A stretch of 64,000 nt of DNA from Caulobacter soli (GTDB lineage Bacteria; Pseudomonadota; Alphaproteobacteria; Caulobacterales; Caulobacteraceae), in contig NZ_CP049199.1 in the NCBI RefSeq assembly GCF_011045195.1, forward strand, positions 2,790,001 to 2,854,000, read 5' to 3'. This document shows, piece by piece, positions 28,810 to 37,167 of this stretch. The notes beneath the pieces are model-generated. The model saw only the letters and a program-made list of their open reading frames with translations, was not told the origin of the DNA and did no database searches. The translations under genes and the position numbers were made by a program. Each line of letters opens with the position of its first letter. The first letter of the stretch is position 1.

Positions 28810-29194
28810 GCCCCAACCTCTGATCTTCGTATTCGATGAGCTTACGGCTCAGCATGAGCGCCTTGTAGTACTCGCGCGCCATCACGTGCTTTGAGATGGC
28901 GATGCAATCGCTCAGCACGTCCGGATTGCGCACGACCCCCATGAATTCAGTCAGGCGGGTCGCGAATTCCTCGTACTGACGCTCGGCTCCGGACTCGTCC
29001 AGGTACATCATCATGACCGGGAAATAGATCCGACGCGCCGGCGTCGTGGCTTCGTCGGGCTGCATGATGTCCTTCTCACGCAGCACCGAGGCCTTGTTCT
29101 GAAGCACCAAGACGCCACGACGGTCGCCATTCTGGACCACCGCGCCGTTCAGCACGAATTTCTCGCCGGGTTTCAGCGACAGCTTCAATGGCAC
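28799..29194 (-). CDS. flbT: Flagellin post-transcriptional regulator FlbT
   Basis: A 131-residue protein of the FlbT family, with [24 protein letters not shown] at the start and [15 protein letters not shown] near the end. FlbT binds the fljK leader and limits flagellin mRNA lifetime until the hook is finished. The start is GTG at 29194 behind GAGGGAG. It overlaps flaF and is divergent from flmG. Confidence 0.93.
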   Translation of the reverse strand: MPLKLSLKPGEKFVLNGAVVQNGDRRGVLVLQNKASVLREKDIMQPDEATTPARRIYFPVMMMYLDESGAERQYEEFATRLTEFMGVVRNPDVLSDCIAISKHVMAREYYKALMLSRKLIEYEDQRLGHVS

Positions 29195-29376
29195 AAGGCC
29201 GCTCCCTCTTGCATTGCTGCGTCGCCCCACCCGTCGAAATGACGGTTCGGAGCAGAAGCTAGGCGAAGGCGGTTAACACCCTCTTGCCAAGCCTGCGGCC
29301 GTGGGACGCAGCTTAGGACTCGATTAAGCATACTGACCCAGAGGATGACTCTCTCCAATCGCCAAGGCTTCAATAG

Positions 29377-31173
29377 ATGTCCCGCGTTCGCGACACCCAG
29401 ATCTCGGCCAGCGCGCTGGCCATCGCCCAGGAATCCGTCGCCCACGCCGTTAACCTCGGTTTCAAGGCGGTGGCGGGCGACGCCGCCTCGACCGAAGCCC
29501 TGGCGCGTCTGGATCGCCAGACCAGCGAGGTGCGCAACGACAAGACCGCCCAGCTGCTGGCCCAGTCCATCCACGCCATGCAGAACCGCGATTTCGCCAA
29601 GGGCGAAAAGCTGGCGCTGAAGGCCCTGGAGCGCGACGACAAGCTGGGCGTGGCCTGGCACGTGCTGGGCATCGCTCGCGAGAAGATCGGCGACTTCGCC
29701 GGCTCGATGCGCTGCTACGAAGCGGCTCTGAAACTGTTACCCGACCACGGCCCGGTCGCCGGCGACCTGGGCCGCCTGGCCTATCGCCTGGACATGCCGG
29801 AGATCGCCGCCAAGTTCTTCATGCACTTTCTGGTCGCCAAGCCCGGCGACCTGGAGGGGATCAACAACCTGGCGGCGTCTCTGCGCGACCTCAATCGTTG
29901 CGATGAAGCCATCGAGGTTCTGCGCCCGGCGATCAACGACAATCCCGAGCAGGCGGTGCTGTGGAACACCCTGGGCACGGTGATGTGCAGCATGGGCGAC
30001 GGCAAGACGGCCCTGACCTTCTTCGACGAGGCGCTGCGACTGGCCCCGGACTTCGGCAAGGCCTACCACAACCGCGGCTACGCCAGGCTCGACCTGGGCG
30101 ATGTCGAGGGCGCCCTGGTCGACTGCGACGCCGCCATAGCGCGGGCCGAACACGCCGAGGACCTGGCGACCATGCAGTTTGGCCGGGCCACCATCCTGCT
30201 GGGCCTGGGTCGGATCGAGGAGGGCTGGAAGACCTACGAGGCGCGGTTCTCCCCGGACATGGTCGACGCGCCCCGCTTCTCGATCGAGGCCAAGCGCTGG
30301 CATCCGGGCATGGCGTTGGCCGGCAAGTCGCTGATGATCTGCGCCGAACAGGGCCTGGGCGACGAGGTGATGTTCGCCAACATGCTGCCCGACGTGATCG
30401 AGACCTTGGGTCCCGACGGCGCCCTGACCCTCGCGGTCGAGCGCCGGCTGATCCCGCTGTTCGAGCGCTCATTCCCCGACGCCGCCGTCTTCCCGCACAA
30501 GACGGTCTCGTTCGAGGGTCGCGTCTATCGCGGCGCGCCCGAGATCGAGGATTGGAGCGGAATCGACCTCTGGACGCCCCTGGGCGACCTGCTCGAGGTC
30601 TTCCGTCCCAGCCTGACCTCGTTCCCGAACCGTCCGAACTTCCTCGAAGCCGACCCGGCGCGGGTCGAGCATTGGCGGCGGACGCTGGAAAGCGCTCCCC
30701 CGGGCCCGAAGGTCGGCCTGCTGTGGAAGAGCCTGAAGCTGGACGGCGAACGCGCCCGGCAGTTCTCGCCCTTCATGCTGTGGCGGCCGGTGCTCGATGT
30801 TCCCGGGATCACCTTCGTCAATCTGCAGTACGGTAACTGCGCCGAAGAAATCGCCCTGGCCAAGGAACAGTTCGGCGTCGACATCTGGCAGCCGCCGGGC
30901 ATCGACCTGAAGCAGGACCTCGACGACGTCGCCGCCCTGTGCCGCGCCATGGACCTGATCATCGGCTTTTCCAACGCCACCACCAACCTGGCGGGCGCGA
31001 CCGGCGCGCCGATCTGGATGCTGACCGGCGCCGCGGCCTGGACGCGGCTGGGGTCGCCCAACTGGCCCTGGTATCCCCAGACCCGCTGCTTCATCACGGC
31101 CGACTACAACGACTGGAACCCGACCATGCGGGAGGTCGGCGACGCCCTGCGCGACCGCTATCCCAACGGCTGA
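29377..31173 (+). CDS. flmG: Flagellin glycosyltransferase FlmG (TPR plus glycosyltransferase)
   Basis: A 598-residue protein. The N-terminal half (about 60-290) is tetratricopeptide repeats (LGVAWHVLGIAREKIGDFAGSMRCYEAAL is one). The C-terminal half is a glycosyltransferase-like domain with EQGLGDEVMFANMLP and a late GFSNATTNLAGATGAPIWM motif. In Caulobacter FlmG binds flagellins through the repeats and transfers pseudaminic acid. The neighbours downstream supply sugar-pathway enzymes. No strong sigma54 site was found upstream; TGGGACGCAGCTTAG at 29302-29316 is a poor match. Confidence 0.92.
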   Translation: MSRVRDTQISASALAIAQESVAHAVNLGFKAVAGDAASTEALARLDRQTSEVRNDKTAQLLAQSIHAMQNRDFAKGEKLALKALERDDKLGVAWHVLGIAREKIGDFAGSMRCYEAALKLLPDHGPVAGDLGRLAYRLDMPEIAAKFFMHFLVAKPGDLEGINNLAASLRDLNRCDEAIEVLRPAINDNPEQAVLWNTLGTVMCSMGDGKTALTFFDEALRLAPDFGKAYHNRGYARLDLGDVEGALVDCDAAIARAEHAEDLATMQFGRATILLGLGRIEEGWKTYEARFSPDMVDAPRFSIEAKRWHPGMALAGKSLMICAEQGLGDEVMFANMLPDVIETLGPDGALTLAVERRLIPLFERSFPDAAVFPHKTVSFEGRVYRGAPEIEDWSGIDLWTPLGDLLEVFRPSLTSFPNRPNFLEADPARVEHWRRTLESAPPGPKVGLLWKSLKLDGERARQFSPFMLWRPVLDVPGITFVNLQYGNCAEEIALAKEQFGVDIWQPPGIDLKQDLDDVAALCRAMDLIIGFSNATTNLAGATGAPIWMLTGAAAWTRLGSPNWPWYPQTRCFITADYNDWNPTMREVGDALRDRYPNG

Positions 31174-31265
31174 CGCGCCAGGCCTGGTCACGAGGGAACC
31201 GCATTTCAGCGGTAGACGAACGTGGCTGTTCGGGCTTCAAGTTTCGCCCTAACCCTGAGTACCCC

Positions 31266-31985
31266 ATGCCGCTCGCCATCCTCCAAGCCCGCATGTCGTC
31301 GACGCGGCTTCCCGGCAAGGTGCTGGCCGATCTGGCGGGGGCGCCGATGATCCTCAGACAGATCGAGCGGCTCAAGCGCTCCACGCGCCTGGAACGGATC
31401 GTGGTCGCCACGTCGGACCAGGCCAGCGACGATCCGCTGGCCGTCTGCCTGATCGCCGCCGATATTCCCGTGCATCGTGGCCCCTTGGACGACGTGCTGG
31501 CTCGCTATGTCGGCGCGATCGAGGCCTTCGGGCCGGTCCGCACCGTAGTGCGCCTCACCGCCGATTGCCCGCTGGCCGATCCGGACCTGATCGACGAAAC
31601 CCTGGCGCTGCACGCGCGGTCCGGCGCCGACTACACCTCCAACACCCCGACGCGCCGGAGCTACGCGAAAGGGCTGGACGTCGAGGTCTTCGAATCCGTG
31701 GCGCTGAAGATCGCCGCCGACGAGACCGTCGATCCCTACGACCACGAGCACGTCACGCCGTTCCTCTACCGCCACCCCAATCGCTTCAAGGTCGAGGGGC
31801 TGGAACAGACCGCCGACGAAGGCGACGTGCGTTGGACGGTCGACCGGCCCGACGACCTGGACTTCGTCCGCGCCGTCTATGACGCGCTCTACGCCGCCAA
31901 GCCGGCCTTCACCTCGGACGACGTGCGGACCTTCGTGCGCGGCCGGCCGGACCTGGCCAATCTTGGGGGAGACCGCCGCGTATGA
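31266..31985 (+). CDS. SpsF-like cytidylyltransferase
   Basis: A 239-residue nucleotidyltransferase of the SpsF type. It opens with PLAILQARMSSTRLPGKVL, the nucleotide-binding segment, and has RLTADCPLADPDLID, the metal and sugar site. It most likely makes a CMP-activated nine-carbon sugar, here presumably CMP-pseudaminic acid for flagellin. It lies 92 bases after flmG and overlaps flmH by four bases (ATGA). The PseF/FlmC role is inferred from context. Confidence 0.85.
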   Translation: MPLAILQARMSSTRLPGKVLADLAGAPMILRQIERLKRSTRLERIVVATSDQASDDPLAVCLIAADIPVHRGPLDDVLARYVGAIEAFGPVRTVVRLTADCPLADPDLIDETLALHARSGADYTSNTPTRRSYAKGLDVEVFESVALKIAADETVDPYDHEHVTPFLYRHPNRFKVEGLEQTADEGDVRWTVDRPDDLDFVRAVYDALYAAKPAFTSDDVRTFVRGRPDLANLGGDRRV

Positions 31986-32563
31986 GCGCTGAAACCTCGC
32001 ACGACGTCGTCCTGCGCGACGTGACCGAAGCCGACCGTCAGAGGCTGTTGGACTGGCGCAACAGTCCCGAGGTCGCGGCCTTCATGTATTCCGACCACAG
32101 GATCGGCCAGGCCGAGCACGATCGCTGGTTCGACGGCATGGCCGGCGACGCCCGCCGCCGGTACTGGGTGATCGAGGTCGACGGCGAGCCCGTGGGCCTG
32201 GCAAACTTGGCCGACATCGACGCCAGGAACCGGCGCTGCGCCTGGGCCTACTATCTGGCCAGTCCGTCCGTGCGGGGCCTGGGCGTGGGCTCCTACATCG
32301 AATTCTGGATGATCGAATACGTCTTCGGAACCCTGGGCTTCGACAAGCTGTGGTGCGAGGTGCTGCTGTCCAACGAGAGCGTCTGGAAGCTGCACGAGCG
32401 TTACGGCTTCCAGCGCGAGGCCCTGTTCCGCCATCACGTGATCAAGGACGGCGCGCCGGCCGATGTGGTCGGCCTGGGCCTGCTGGCCGAAGATTGGCCG
32501 GCCCGGCGCGAGGAGATGGCCCAGCGCCTGCTGGCCAAGGGCTACGCCCTGCCTTTCGCTTAG
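31982..32563 (+). CDS. flmH: PseH-type N-acetyltransferase FlmH
   Basis: A 193-residue GNAT enzyme close to PseH, which acetylates UDP-4-amino-4,6-dideoxy-N-acetyl-altrosamine in pseudaminic acid synthesis. Visible marks are LRDVTEADRQRLLDWRNSPEV at the start, the acetyl-CoA turn VRGLGVGSY, and GFQREALFRHHVIKDG near the end. It is translationally coupled to the SpsF-like gene. In C. crescentus flmG and flmH form one operon. Confidence 0.92.
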   Translation: MSAETSHDVVLRDVTEADRQRLLDWRNSPEVAAFMYSDHRIGQAEHDRWFDGMAGDARRRYWVIEVDGEPVGLANLADIDARNRRCAWAYYLASPSVRGLGVGSYIEFWMIEYVFGTLGFDKLWCEVLLSNESVWKLHERYGFQREALFRHHVIKDGAPADVVGLGLLAEDWPARREEMAQRLLAKGYALPFA

Positions 32564-32584
32564 GGCCTTTCGCCTAAAGTTCAC

Positions 32585-32610
32585 GGAACGATCGCCACGG
32601 GCGGCGGGTT
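32585..32610 (+). promoter_or_regulatory. Possible EcfG/SigT-type promoter
   Basis: GGAAC at 32585 and GGTT at 32607 are 17 bases apart, near the general-stress consensus GGAAC-N16/17-CGTT but with one mismatch in the -10. It lies 54 bases before the acidic protein gene. Confidence 0.25.
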
Positions 32611-32663
32611 GAATCCGGGACCGCGAGGGAGCGCCCTCGCCTCTTGGCTTCAGGGAGTCCGCC

Positions 32664-33047
32664 ATGCCCACCGACATCGACTATGACGACCAGGACGGCG
32701 CGGAAGCCCTGGACGAGACCAACCTGACCGACGACGGCGAGGACATCGCCAATTTCGACGAACTGGACGACGTGCTCGACGTCACCCAGGCCGACGGCGA
32801 CGCCGACGAAGATGACGAGGACCTCGACTTCGACGACGAGGATGTCGACGACATCGACGACGAGCTCGAGGGCGAACGCGACGACGAAGGCCTGGATATC
32901 GAACGCGAACCGCTCAGCGCGATCGCCGGCGACGACGAGGACGCCGTGGAGTCCGTCTCGGACGACGACGACAGCGCCGCGGATTTCGAGTCCGCGGAAC
33001 TGGCCGAGGACGACATCGAGGCGCTCGGCTACGCCAAGGAAAGCTGA
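32664..33047 (+). CDS. Highly acidic small protein, unrecognised
   Basis: A 127-residue protein in which Asp and Glu make up almost half the sequence, with runs such as DEDDEDLDFDDEDVDDIDDE. It is probably disordered and cytoplasmic; it could bind metal ions or basic proteins, but nothing shows which. GGGAG precedes the ATG. Low-complexity composition makes homology unsafe. It is followed by another small acidic gene. Confidence 0.6.
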   Translation: MPTDIDYDDQDGAEALDETNLTDDGEDIANFDELDDVLDVTQADGDADEDDEDLDFDDEDVDDIDDELEGERDDEGLDIEREPLSAIAGDDEDAVESVSDDDDSAADFESAELAEDDIEALGYAKES

Positions 33048-33118
33048 GACCTTCAAGACGCGCGGCATTGAACGTGGATTTTTCCGCGCCTAGATTCCGA
33101 GGCGACAGGAGAGCCGCC

Positions 33119-33289
33119 ATGTCCGACGTCACGCCCGAAACCCAAGCCGGCGACCAGGCCGAATATCTCGAGGATCAACTCGAGGAAGGCCTGGAGGACA
33201 GCTTCCCCGCCAGCGATCCGCCCTCGGTCGCTCGCCGGCACCGCGCGCCGCCGCCCCGCAGCGGCGATGCCGATGGCGAGGATCAATAA
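33119..33289 (+). CDS. Small conserved acidic protein with SFPASDPPS motif
   Basis: A 56-residue protein: acidic helix (EDQLEEGLED), then SFPASDPPSV, then a basic tail. A similar SFPASDPP motif occurs in many short alphaproteobacterial proteins of unknown role. CAGGAGAG sits at good distance from ATG 33119, which was preferred over the upstream in-frame ATG at 33068. Confidence 0.65.
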   Translation: MSDVTPETQAGDQAEYLEDQLEEGLEDSFPASDPPSVARRHRAPPPRSGDADGEDQ

Positions 33290-33385
33290 GGCGGCTTGAT
33301 CCCGCCAACCGATGCTCTGTAGGTTATTCCCTGATTTGAACAGATGTTCGAGGCGTCCTTATTGAAGACGCCGTCAGGAAACCGC

Positions 33386-34255
33386 ATGAGCTCGCGCTTC
33401 GAAGGCACCGCCGATTATGTCGCCACCGATGACCTGAAGGTCGCCGTCAACGCCGCCGTGGCGCTGGAACGGCCCCTGCTGATCAAGGGCGAACCCGGCA
33501 CCGGCAAGACGGTGCTGGCCTACGAAGTGGCCAAGGCCATGGGCGCGCCGTTGCTGACGTGGCACATCAAGTCGACCACCAAGGCCCAGCAGGGCCTCTA
33601 CGAGTACGACGCCGTCAGCCGCCTGCGCGACAGCCAGCTGGGCGACGAGAAGGTCAAGGACGTCAAGAATTACATCAAGAAGGGCAAGCTGTGGGAGGCC
33701 TTCGAGTCCCCGGTCCGCCCCGTCCTGCTGATCGATGAGATCGACAAGGCCGACATCGAGTTTCCCAACGACCTGCTGCAGGAACTCGATCGCAACGAGT
33801 TCTACGTCTACGAGACCAACGAGACGATCGCCGCCAAGGTCCGGCCGATCATCATCATCACCTCGAACAACGAGAAGGAACTGCCGGACGCTTTCCTGCG
33901 CCGCTGCTTCTTCCACTACATCCGCTTCCCGGAAGAGGCGACGATGCAGGCCATCGTCGATGTGCACTTCCCGGGCATCAAGCAGAAGCTGGTCGGCGAG
34001 GCCCTGCGGATCTTCTACGACATGCGCAAGGTGCCGGGCCTGAAGAAGAAGCCCTCGACCTCCGAGCTGCTGGACTGGCTGAAGCTGCTGCTGGTCGAGG
34101 ACATCGACGAGGCGACCCTGCGCGAGAAGGATCCGACCAAGCTGATCCCGCCGCTGCACGGCGCCCTGCTGAAGAACGAGCAGGACGTGCACCTGTTCGA
34201 GCGTCTGGCCTTCCTGGCGCGCCGCGAGGGTTCAGGCGCGCGTCCCGGCCAGTAG
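33386..34255 (+). CDS. MoxR-family AAA+ ATPase
   Basis: A 289-residue AAA+ ATPase. Walker A is GEPGTGKT (residues 35-42), Walker B is VLLIDEIDKAD, and the sensor region holds IIITSNNEKELPDAFLRRC. MoxR ATPases act as chaperone-like remodellers, often with VWA-domain partners, but no VWA gene lies next to it here. AGGAAA precedes ATG 33386. Confidence 0.9.
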   Translation: MSSRFEGTADYVATDDLKVAVNAAVALERPLLIKGEPGTGKTVLAYEVAKAMGAPLLTWHIKSTTKAQQGLYEYDAVSRLRDSQLGDEKVKDVKNYIKKGKLWEAFESPVRPVLLIDEIDKADIEFPNDLLQELDRNEFYVYETNETIAAKVRPIIIITSNNEKELPDAFLRRCFFHYIRFPEEATMQAIVDVHFPGIKQKLVGEALRIFYDMRKVPGLKKKPSTSELLDWLKLLLVEDIDEATLREKDPTKLIPPLHGALLKNEQDVHLFERLAFLARREGSGARPGQ

Positions 34256-34341
34256 GCGGGGCGGTAGCGGCCGTTACCGCGATTTCATTGGATTTCCACG
34301 CGCCGCCAGACCACGTTCGCGCCGAACGGGAGATTCCTCTG

Positions 34342-35139
34342 ATGCGACACCTGCCGCTGCTGGCCATGAGCCTGGCCGCCTGCTCCTTGGTTGCCTGCTC
34401 GCCCAAGGTCGAGGTCAAGCATGAGGATCACAAGCTGCCCGGCAAGCGCGCGCCGCTGCGGGTGATCAGCAAGCTGGACTGCCCCGAAAAGCAAGGCGAG
34501 CTGACCCGGGTCAGCGCCGCCGCCGACGGCCAGGCCTGCCTCTATGCCGGCCAGAACGCCGAGGTGACCCTCAGCCTGGTGGCCCTGAACGGCGGCGACG
34601 CCGAGGCCGCCCTGGCCCCGATCGAGACGAACCTGAAGACCCTGATGCCGGCCATGAAGGCGCCCCCGCCCCCGACGCCGCCAGGCGGCAAGGCGCGCGG
34701 CGAAAGCGCCAAGATCAGCCTGCCCGGCGTCAAGATCGACGCCCACGACAAGGGCGCCGACATCCGCATCGGCGGCCTGACGATCAACGCCAACGACGGC
34801 TCGGCCGAGGTCAAGGTCGCCAAGAACGTCACCCAGCGCGGCGACAACTCGACCGTCAGCGTCAAGTCCAGCAACGACGAGGACGGCGACGTCGACATCC
34901 ACGCCACCAACGACGGCGCCCAGGTCCGCCAGCGTCGGGGCGGCGACGGTGTGCGCGCCACCCTGATCCTGGCCAGCGACAAGTCGACCAGCGGCTATCG
35001 CGTCGTCGGCTACGAGGCCCGCGGCCCCAAGGGCGGCCCGCTGGCCGTGGCCGTGGTCAAGGCCAAGGGCCGCAACGGCAGCGACCACGACATCTTCGAG
35101 GACATGAAGACCCTGGTCCGCCACAACGTCGGGGGATAG
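34342..35139 (+). CDS. Lipoprotein, unrecognised
   Basis: A 265-residue protein with a lipoprotein signal (hydrophobic 3-18, LVAC lipobox near residue 19). A central Pro-rich linker precedes a region with alternating small and charged residues (DIRIGGLTINANDGSAEVKVAKN) that may be beta-rich. No family was recognised. GGGAGA lies upstream of ATG 34342, which also starts the signal peptide. Confidence 0.8.
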   Translation: MRHLPLLAMSLAACSLVACSPKVEVKHEDHKLPGKRAPLRVISKLDCPEKQGELTRVSAAADGQACLYAGQNAEVTLSLVALNGGDAEAALAPIETNLKTLMPAMKAPPPPTPPGGKARGESAKISLPGVKIDAHDKGADIRIGGLTINANDGSAEVKVAKNVTQRGDNSTVSVKSSNDEDGDVDIHATNDGAQVRQRRGGDGVRATLILASDKSTSGYRVVGYEARGPKGGPLAVAVVKAKGRNGSDHDIFEDMKTLVRHNVGG

Positions 35140-35150
35140 ACGGGCGGCGG

Positions 35151-35522
35151 CTAGACCGGCGTCACCTCCATCACCTTGTAGGTCAGCGGCCGGCCGTCCT
35201 CGTCGGTGACGGTGACGTATTCGCCCAGAGCGAAGCGGTGCTGGCCCAGGCGATGGACCGGCTCGTCGTCCAGCTCGACATCCTCGTCATAGTCGAAAAA
35301 CCAGCGCTCGCCGCGACGGTTCAGGCGGCCGTCGGCGGCGTCCTCGTCCGGGGCGAAGCGGCGCACCACGCAGTCGTCCTTGGCCTTGGCGTAGGCGGCC
35401 GCGTCCAGCAGGCCGTCCTCGGTCAACGGCGCGGTCAGGGCGTAGCCACGGTGGTCGTCGCCGCCCGCGAACTCGGTGCCGGGATTGCGGGCTAGACGCA
35501 TGACGATGCGGGACAGGGGCAT
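35151..35522 (-). CDS. Hypothetical protein, SH3-like/small beta fold possible
   Basis: A 123-residue soluble protein with two acidic stretches and a C-terminal HRFALGEYVTVTDEDGRPLTYKV segment that could be a small beta barrel. AAGGAGGG upstream strongly supports the start. It is convergent with the lipoprotein gene and lies 34 bases before the universal stress protein's 3' end. Function unknown. Confidence 0.78.
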   Translation of the reverse strand: MPLSRIVMRLARNPGTEFAGGDDHRGYALTAPLTEDGLLDAAAYAKAKDDCVVRRFAPDEDAADGRLNRRGERWFFDYDEDVELDDEPVHRLGQHRFALGEYVTVTDEDGRPLTYKVMEVTPV

Positions 35523-35556
35523 TGAAAGCCCTCCTTCTTGCTTTCAGAACAACACT

Positions 35557-36372
35557 TTAGTGCGACAGGAACAGCGAAGGACCGTCGCTGTTCAGCAGAC
35601 TGCGCGTCGTGCCCCCGAAGATGAACTCCTGCAGGCGTGGGTGGCCGAAGGCCCCGGCCACCAGGAAGTCGGCGCCGACCTCCTTGGCCGCCGCCAGCAG
35701 CAGGGCCGCGGCGTCATTGCCCGTGCCGTCCAACACCTTGGCCTCGGCCTTGACGCCCCGCGCCGCCAGGAACGCCACCAGGCTGTCCAGCGAGAAATTG
35801 CGCGACGAGGCGCCCGGCGCCCCGGCCACCACCACCTTGGCCGCCTTCTGCAGCAGCGGCAGCGAGGTGCGCATGGCCCGGCTGGCCTCCTTGCCGCCGT
35901 CCCAGGCGACCAGGACGGTCCCGCCGACCTTCAGGCCTGGCCGCGCCACCACGACGGGCCGCTGCTCGTCGGCGATCATCTGCTGGAACGACTCCGCCAG
36001 CGGGCCCTTGCCGCGCGCGGCGGCGCTGTCGAAGACGATCACGTCCGACAGCCGCCCCTCCATGGCCAGGCCCGCCCAGACCGGCGATTCCAGGCTGACG
36101 GTCCGGCAGCGGCCATAGCCCAGCTCGCCCACCATCTTGTCGACGGCGTGATGGCCCTCGACGGCGGCCTCCTTCAGGCTCTCCAGGGCCGTGACCTGCA
36201 CGCCGCCCATGAAGCCCTCGCCCATCCAGGGCATCAGGTCGGCCATGTCGGCGGGCGCGTGGACGCAGGCCAGCTCCGCGTCGAAGCCCTCGGCCAGCGC
36301 CTTGGCCGAAGCCAGAAGCTCCCTGTCGACGGCCGCGCCGGCCACCGGCGCCATAATTCTCGCCCAGCTCAT
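35557..36372 (-). CDS. Universal stress protein, tandem UspA domains
   Basis: A 271-residue cytoplasmic protein of two UspA-like halves. The second half retains GAFGHPRLQEFIFGGTTRSLL, the usual nucleotide-site and C-terminal motif; the first half is less conserved. GGGAG precedes ATG 36372. A perfect FixK-type box 68 bases upstream suggests induction when oxygen is low, as for many alphaproteobacterial stress proteins. Confidence 0.9.
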   Translation of the reverse strand: MSWARIMAPVAGAAVDRELLASAKALAEGFDAELACVHAPADMADLMPWMGEGFMGGVQVTALESLKEAAVEGHHAVDKMVGELGYGRCRTVSLESPVWAGLAMEGRLSDVIVFDSAAARGKGPLAESFQQMIADEQRPVVVARPGLKVGGTVLVAWDGGKEASRAMRTSLPLLQKAAKVVVAGAPGASSRNFSLDSLVAFLAARGVKAEAKVLDGTGNDAAALLLAAAKEVGADFLVAGAFGHPRLQEFIFGGTTRSLLNSDGPSLFLSH

Positions 36373-36439
36373 GATCGATCTCCCGGTCCTGGCGTTCCAA
36401 ACGGCGAAGGCATTTCCACAGACAACGACCGGCCCCTCA

Positions 36440-36453
36440 TTGATCTTTGTCAA
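36440..36453 (-). promoter_or_regulatory. FixK/FNR-type box
   Basis: TTGATCTTTGTCAA is an exact TTGAT-N4-GTCAA. Centred about 74 bases before the stress protein's start codon, it would activate that gene from about position -41. The divergent HD gene begins 73 bases to the other side. Confidence 0.75.
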
Positions 36454-36525
36454 TCGATGGGCCAACCCAGCTAGAGTAGGGCCAGACTGGGTAAGGCCTG
36501 CACCTTCACCGTAAGGAACGATCTC

Positions 36526-37167
36526 GTGGCCAAAGGGCTGCATAAAACTCCGCCCCGGGCGTGGCAGCGCATGCTGTCGGGACGCAGGCTCGACCTGCTG
36601 GATCCCTCGCCGATGGACATCGAGATCGAGGACATCGCCCACGGCCTGGCCCGGGTGGCGCGCTGGAACGGCCAGACCGTCGGCGAGCACGGCTTCTCGG
36701 TGGCCCAGCACAGCGTGGTGGTCGAGGAGATCGCCACCCACATCAAGCCCGACCTGGAGCCCAAGTGGCGACTGGCCGCCCTGCTGCACGACGCCTCCGA
36801 ATACGTGATCGGCGACATGATCAGCCCGTTCAAGGCGGCCCTGGGCGTCAGCTACAAGGACTTCGAGGCGCGGCTGGAAGACGCCATCCACATCCGCTTC
36901 GGCCTGCCTGTGAAGACCCCGCCGGCGATCAAGAAACTGATCAAGCAGGCCGACCGGGCCTGCGCCTTCTTCGAGGCCACCCAGTTGGCCGGGTTCGAGC
37001 ACGGCGAGTCCCTGGCCATCTTCGGCGCCCCGCCGGCCGGCTATGACCTGAAGATCCTGCCCCTGCCGCCGTTCGAGGCCCAGGCCCGCTATGTTCAGCG
37101 CTTTCACGTGCTGTCCCGCGCCGCCGGCTTCGAAAGCGCGCCCGGCGCGGCGTTCGAGACCGAATGA
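36526..37167 (+). CDS. HD-domain hydrolase, YfbR-like
   Basis: A 213-residue HD-superfamily metal-dependent phosphohydrolase. The metal ligands are visible in GEHGFSVAQHS and LLHDASEYVIGD. The nearest characterised relatives are 5'-deoxynucleotidases such as YfbR, so a nucleotide-monophosphate substrate is likely. The start is GTG at 36526, eight bases after AAGGA. It overlaps the NrtR-like gene by four bases, suggesting a nucleotide or NAD-related role. Confidence 0.85.
   Translation: MAKGLHKTPPRAWQRMLSGRRLDLLDPSPMDIEIEDIAHGLARVARWNGQTVGEHGFSVAQHSVVVEEIATHIKPDLEPKWRLAALLHDASEYVIGDMISPFKAALGVSYKDFEARLEDAIHIRFGLPVKTPPAIKKLIKQADRACAFFEATQLAGFEHGESLAIFGAPPAGYDLKILPLPPFEAQARYVQRFHVLSRAAGFESAPGAAFETE

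Noticed and set aside
29302..29316. TGGGACGCAGCTTAG as a sigma54 promoter for flmG
   Set aside because: The -12 GC is AG and the -24 TGGC is TGGG, so the match is too weak, although flmGH is reported to depend on sigma54.
33338..33349. GAACAGATGTTC palindrome as a LexA box upstream of the MoxR-type gene
   Set aside because: It resembles the Firmicutes LexA site, not the alphaproteobacterial GTTC-N7-GTTC, and no damage role is expected for the gene.
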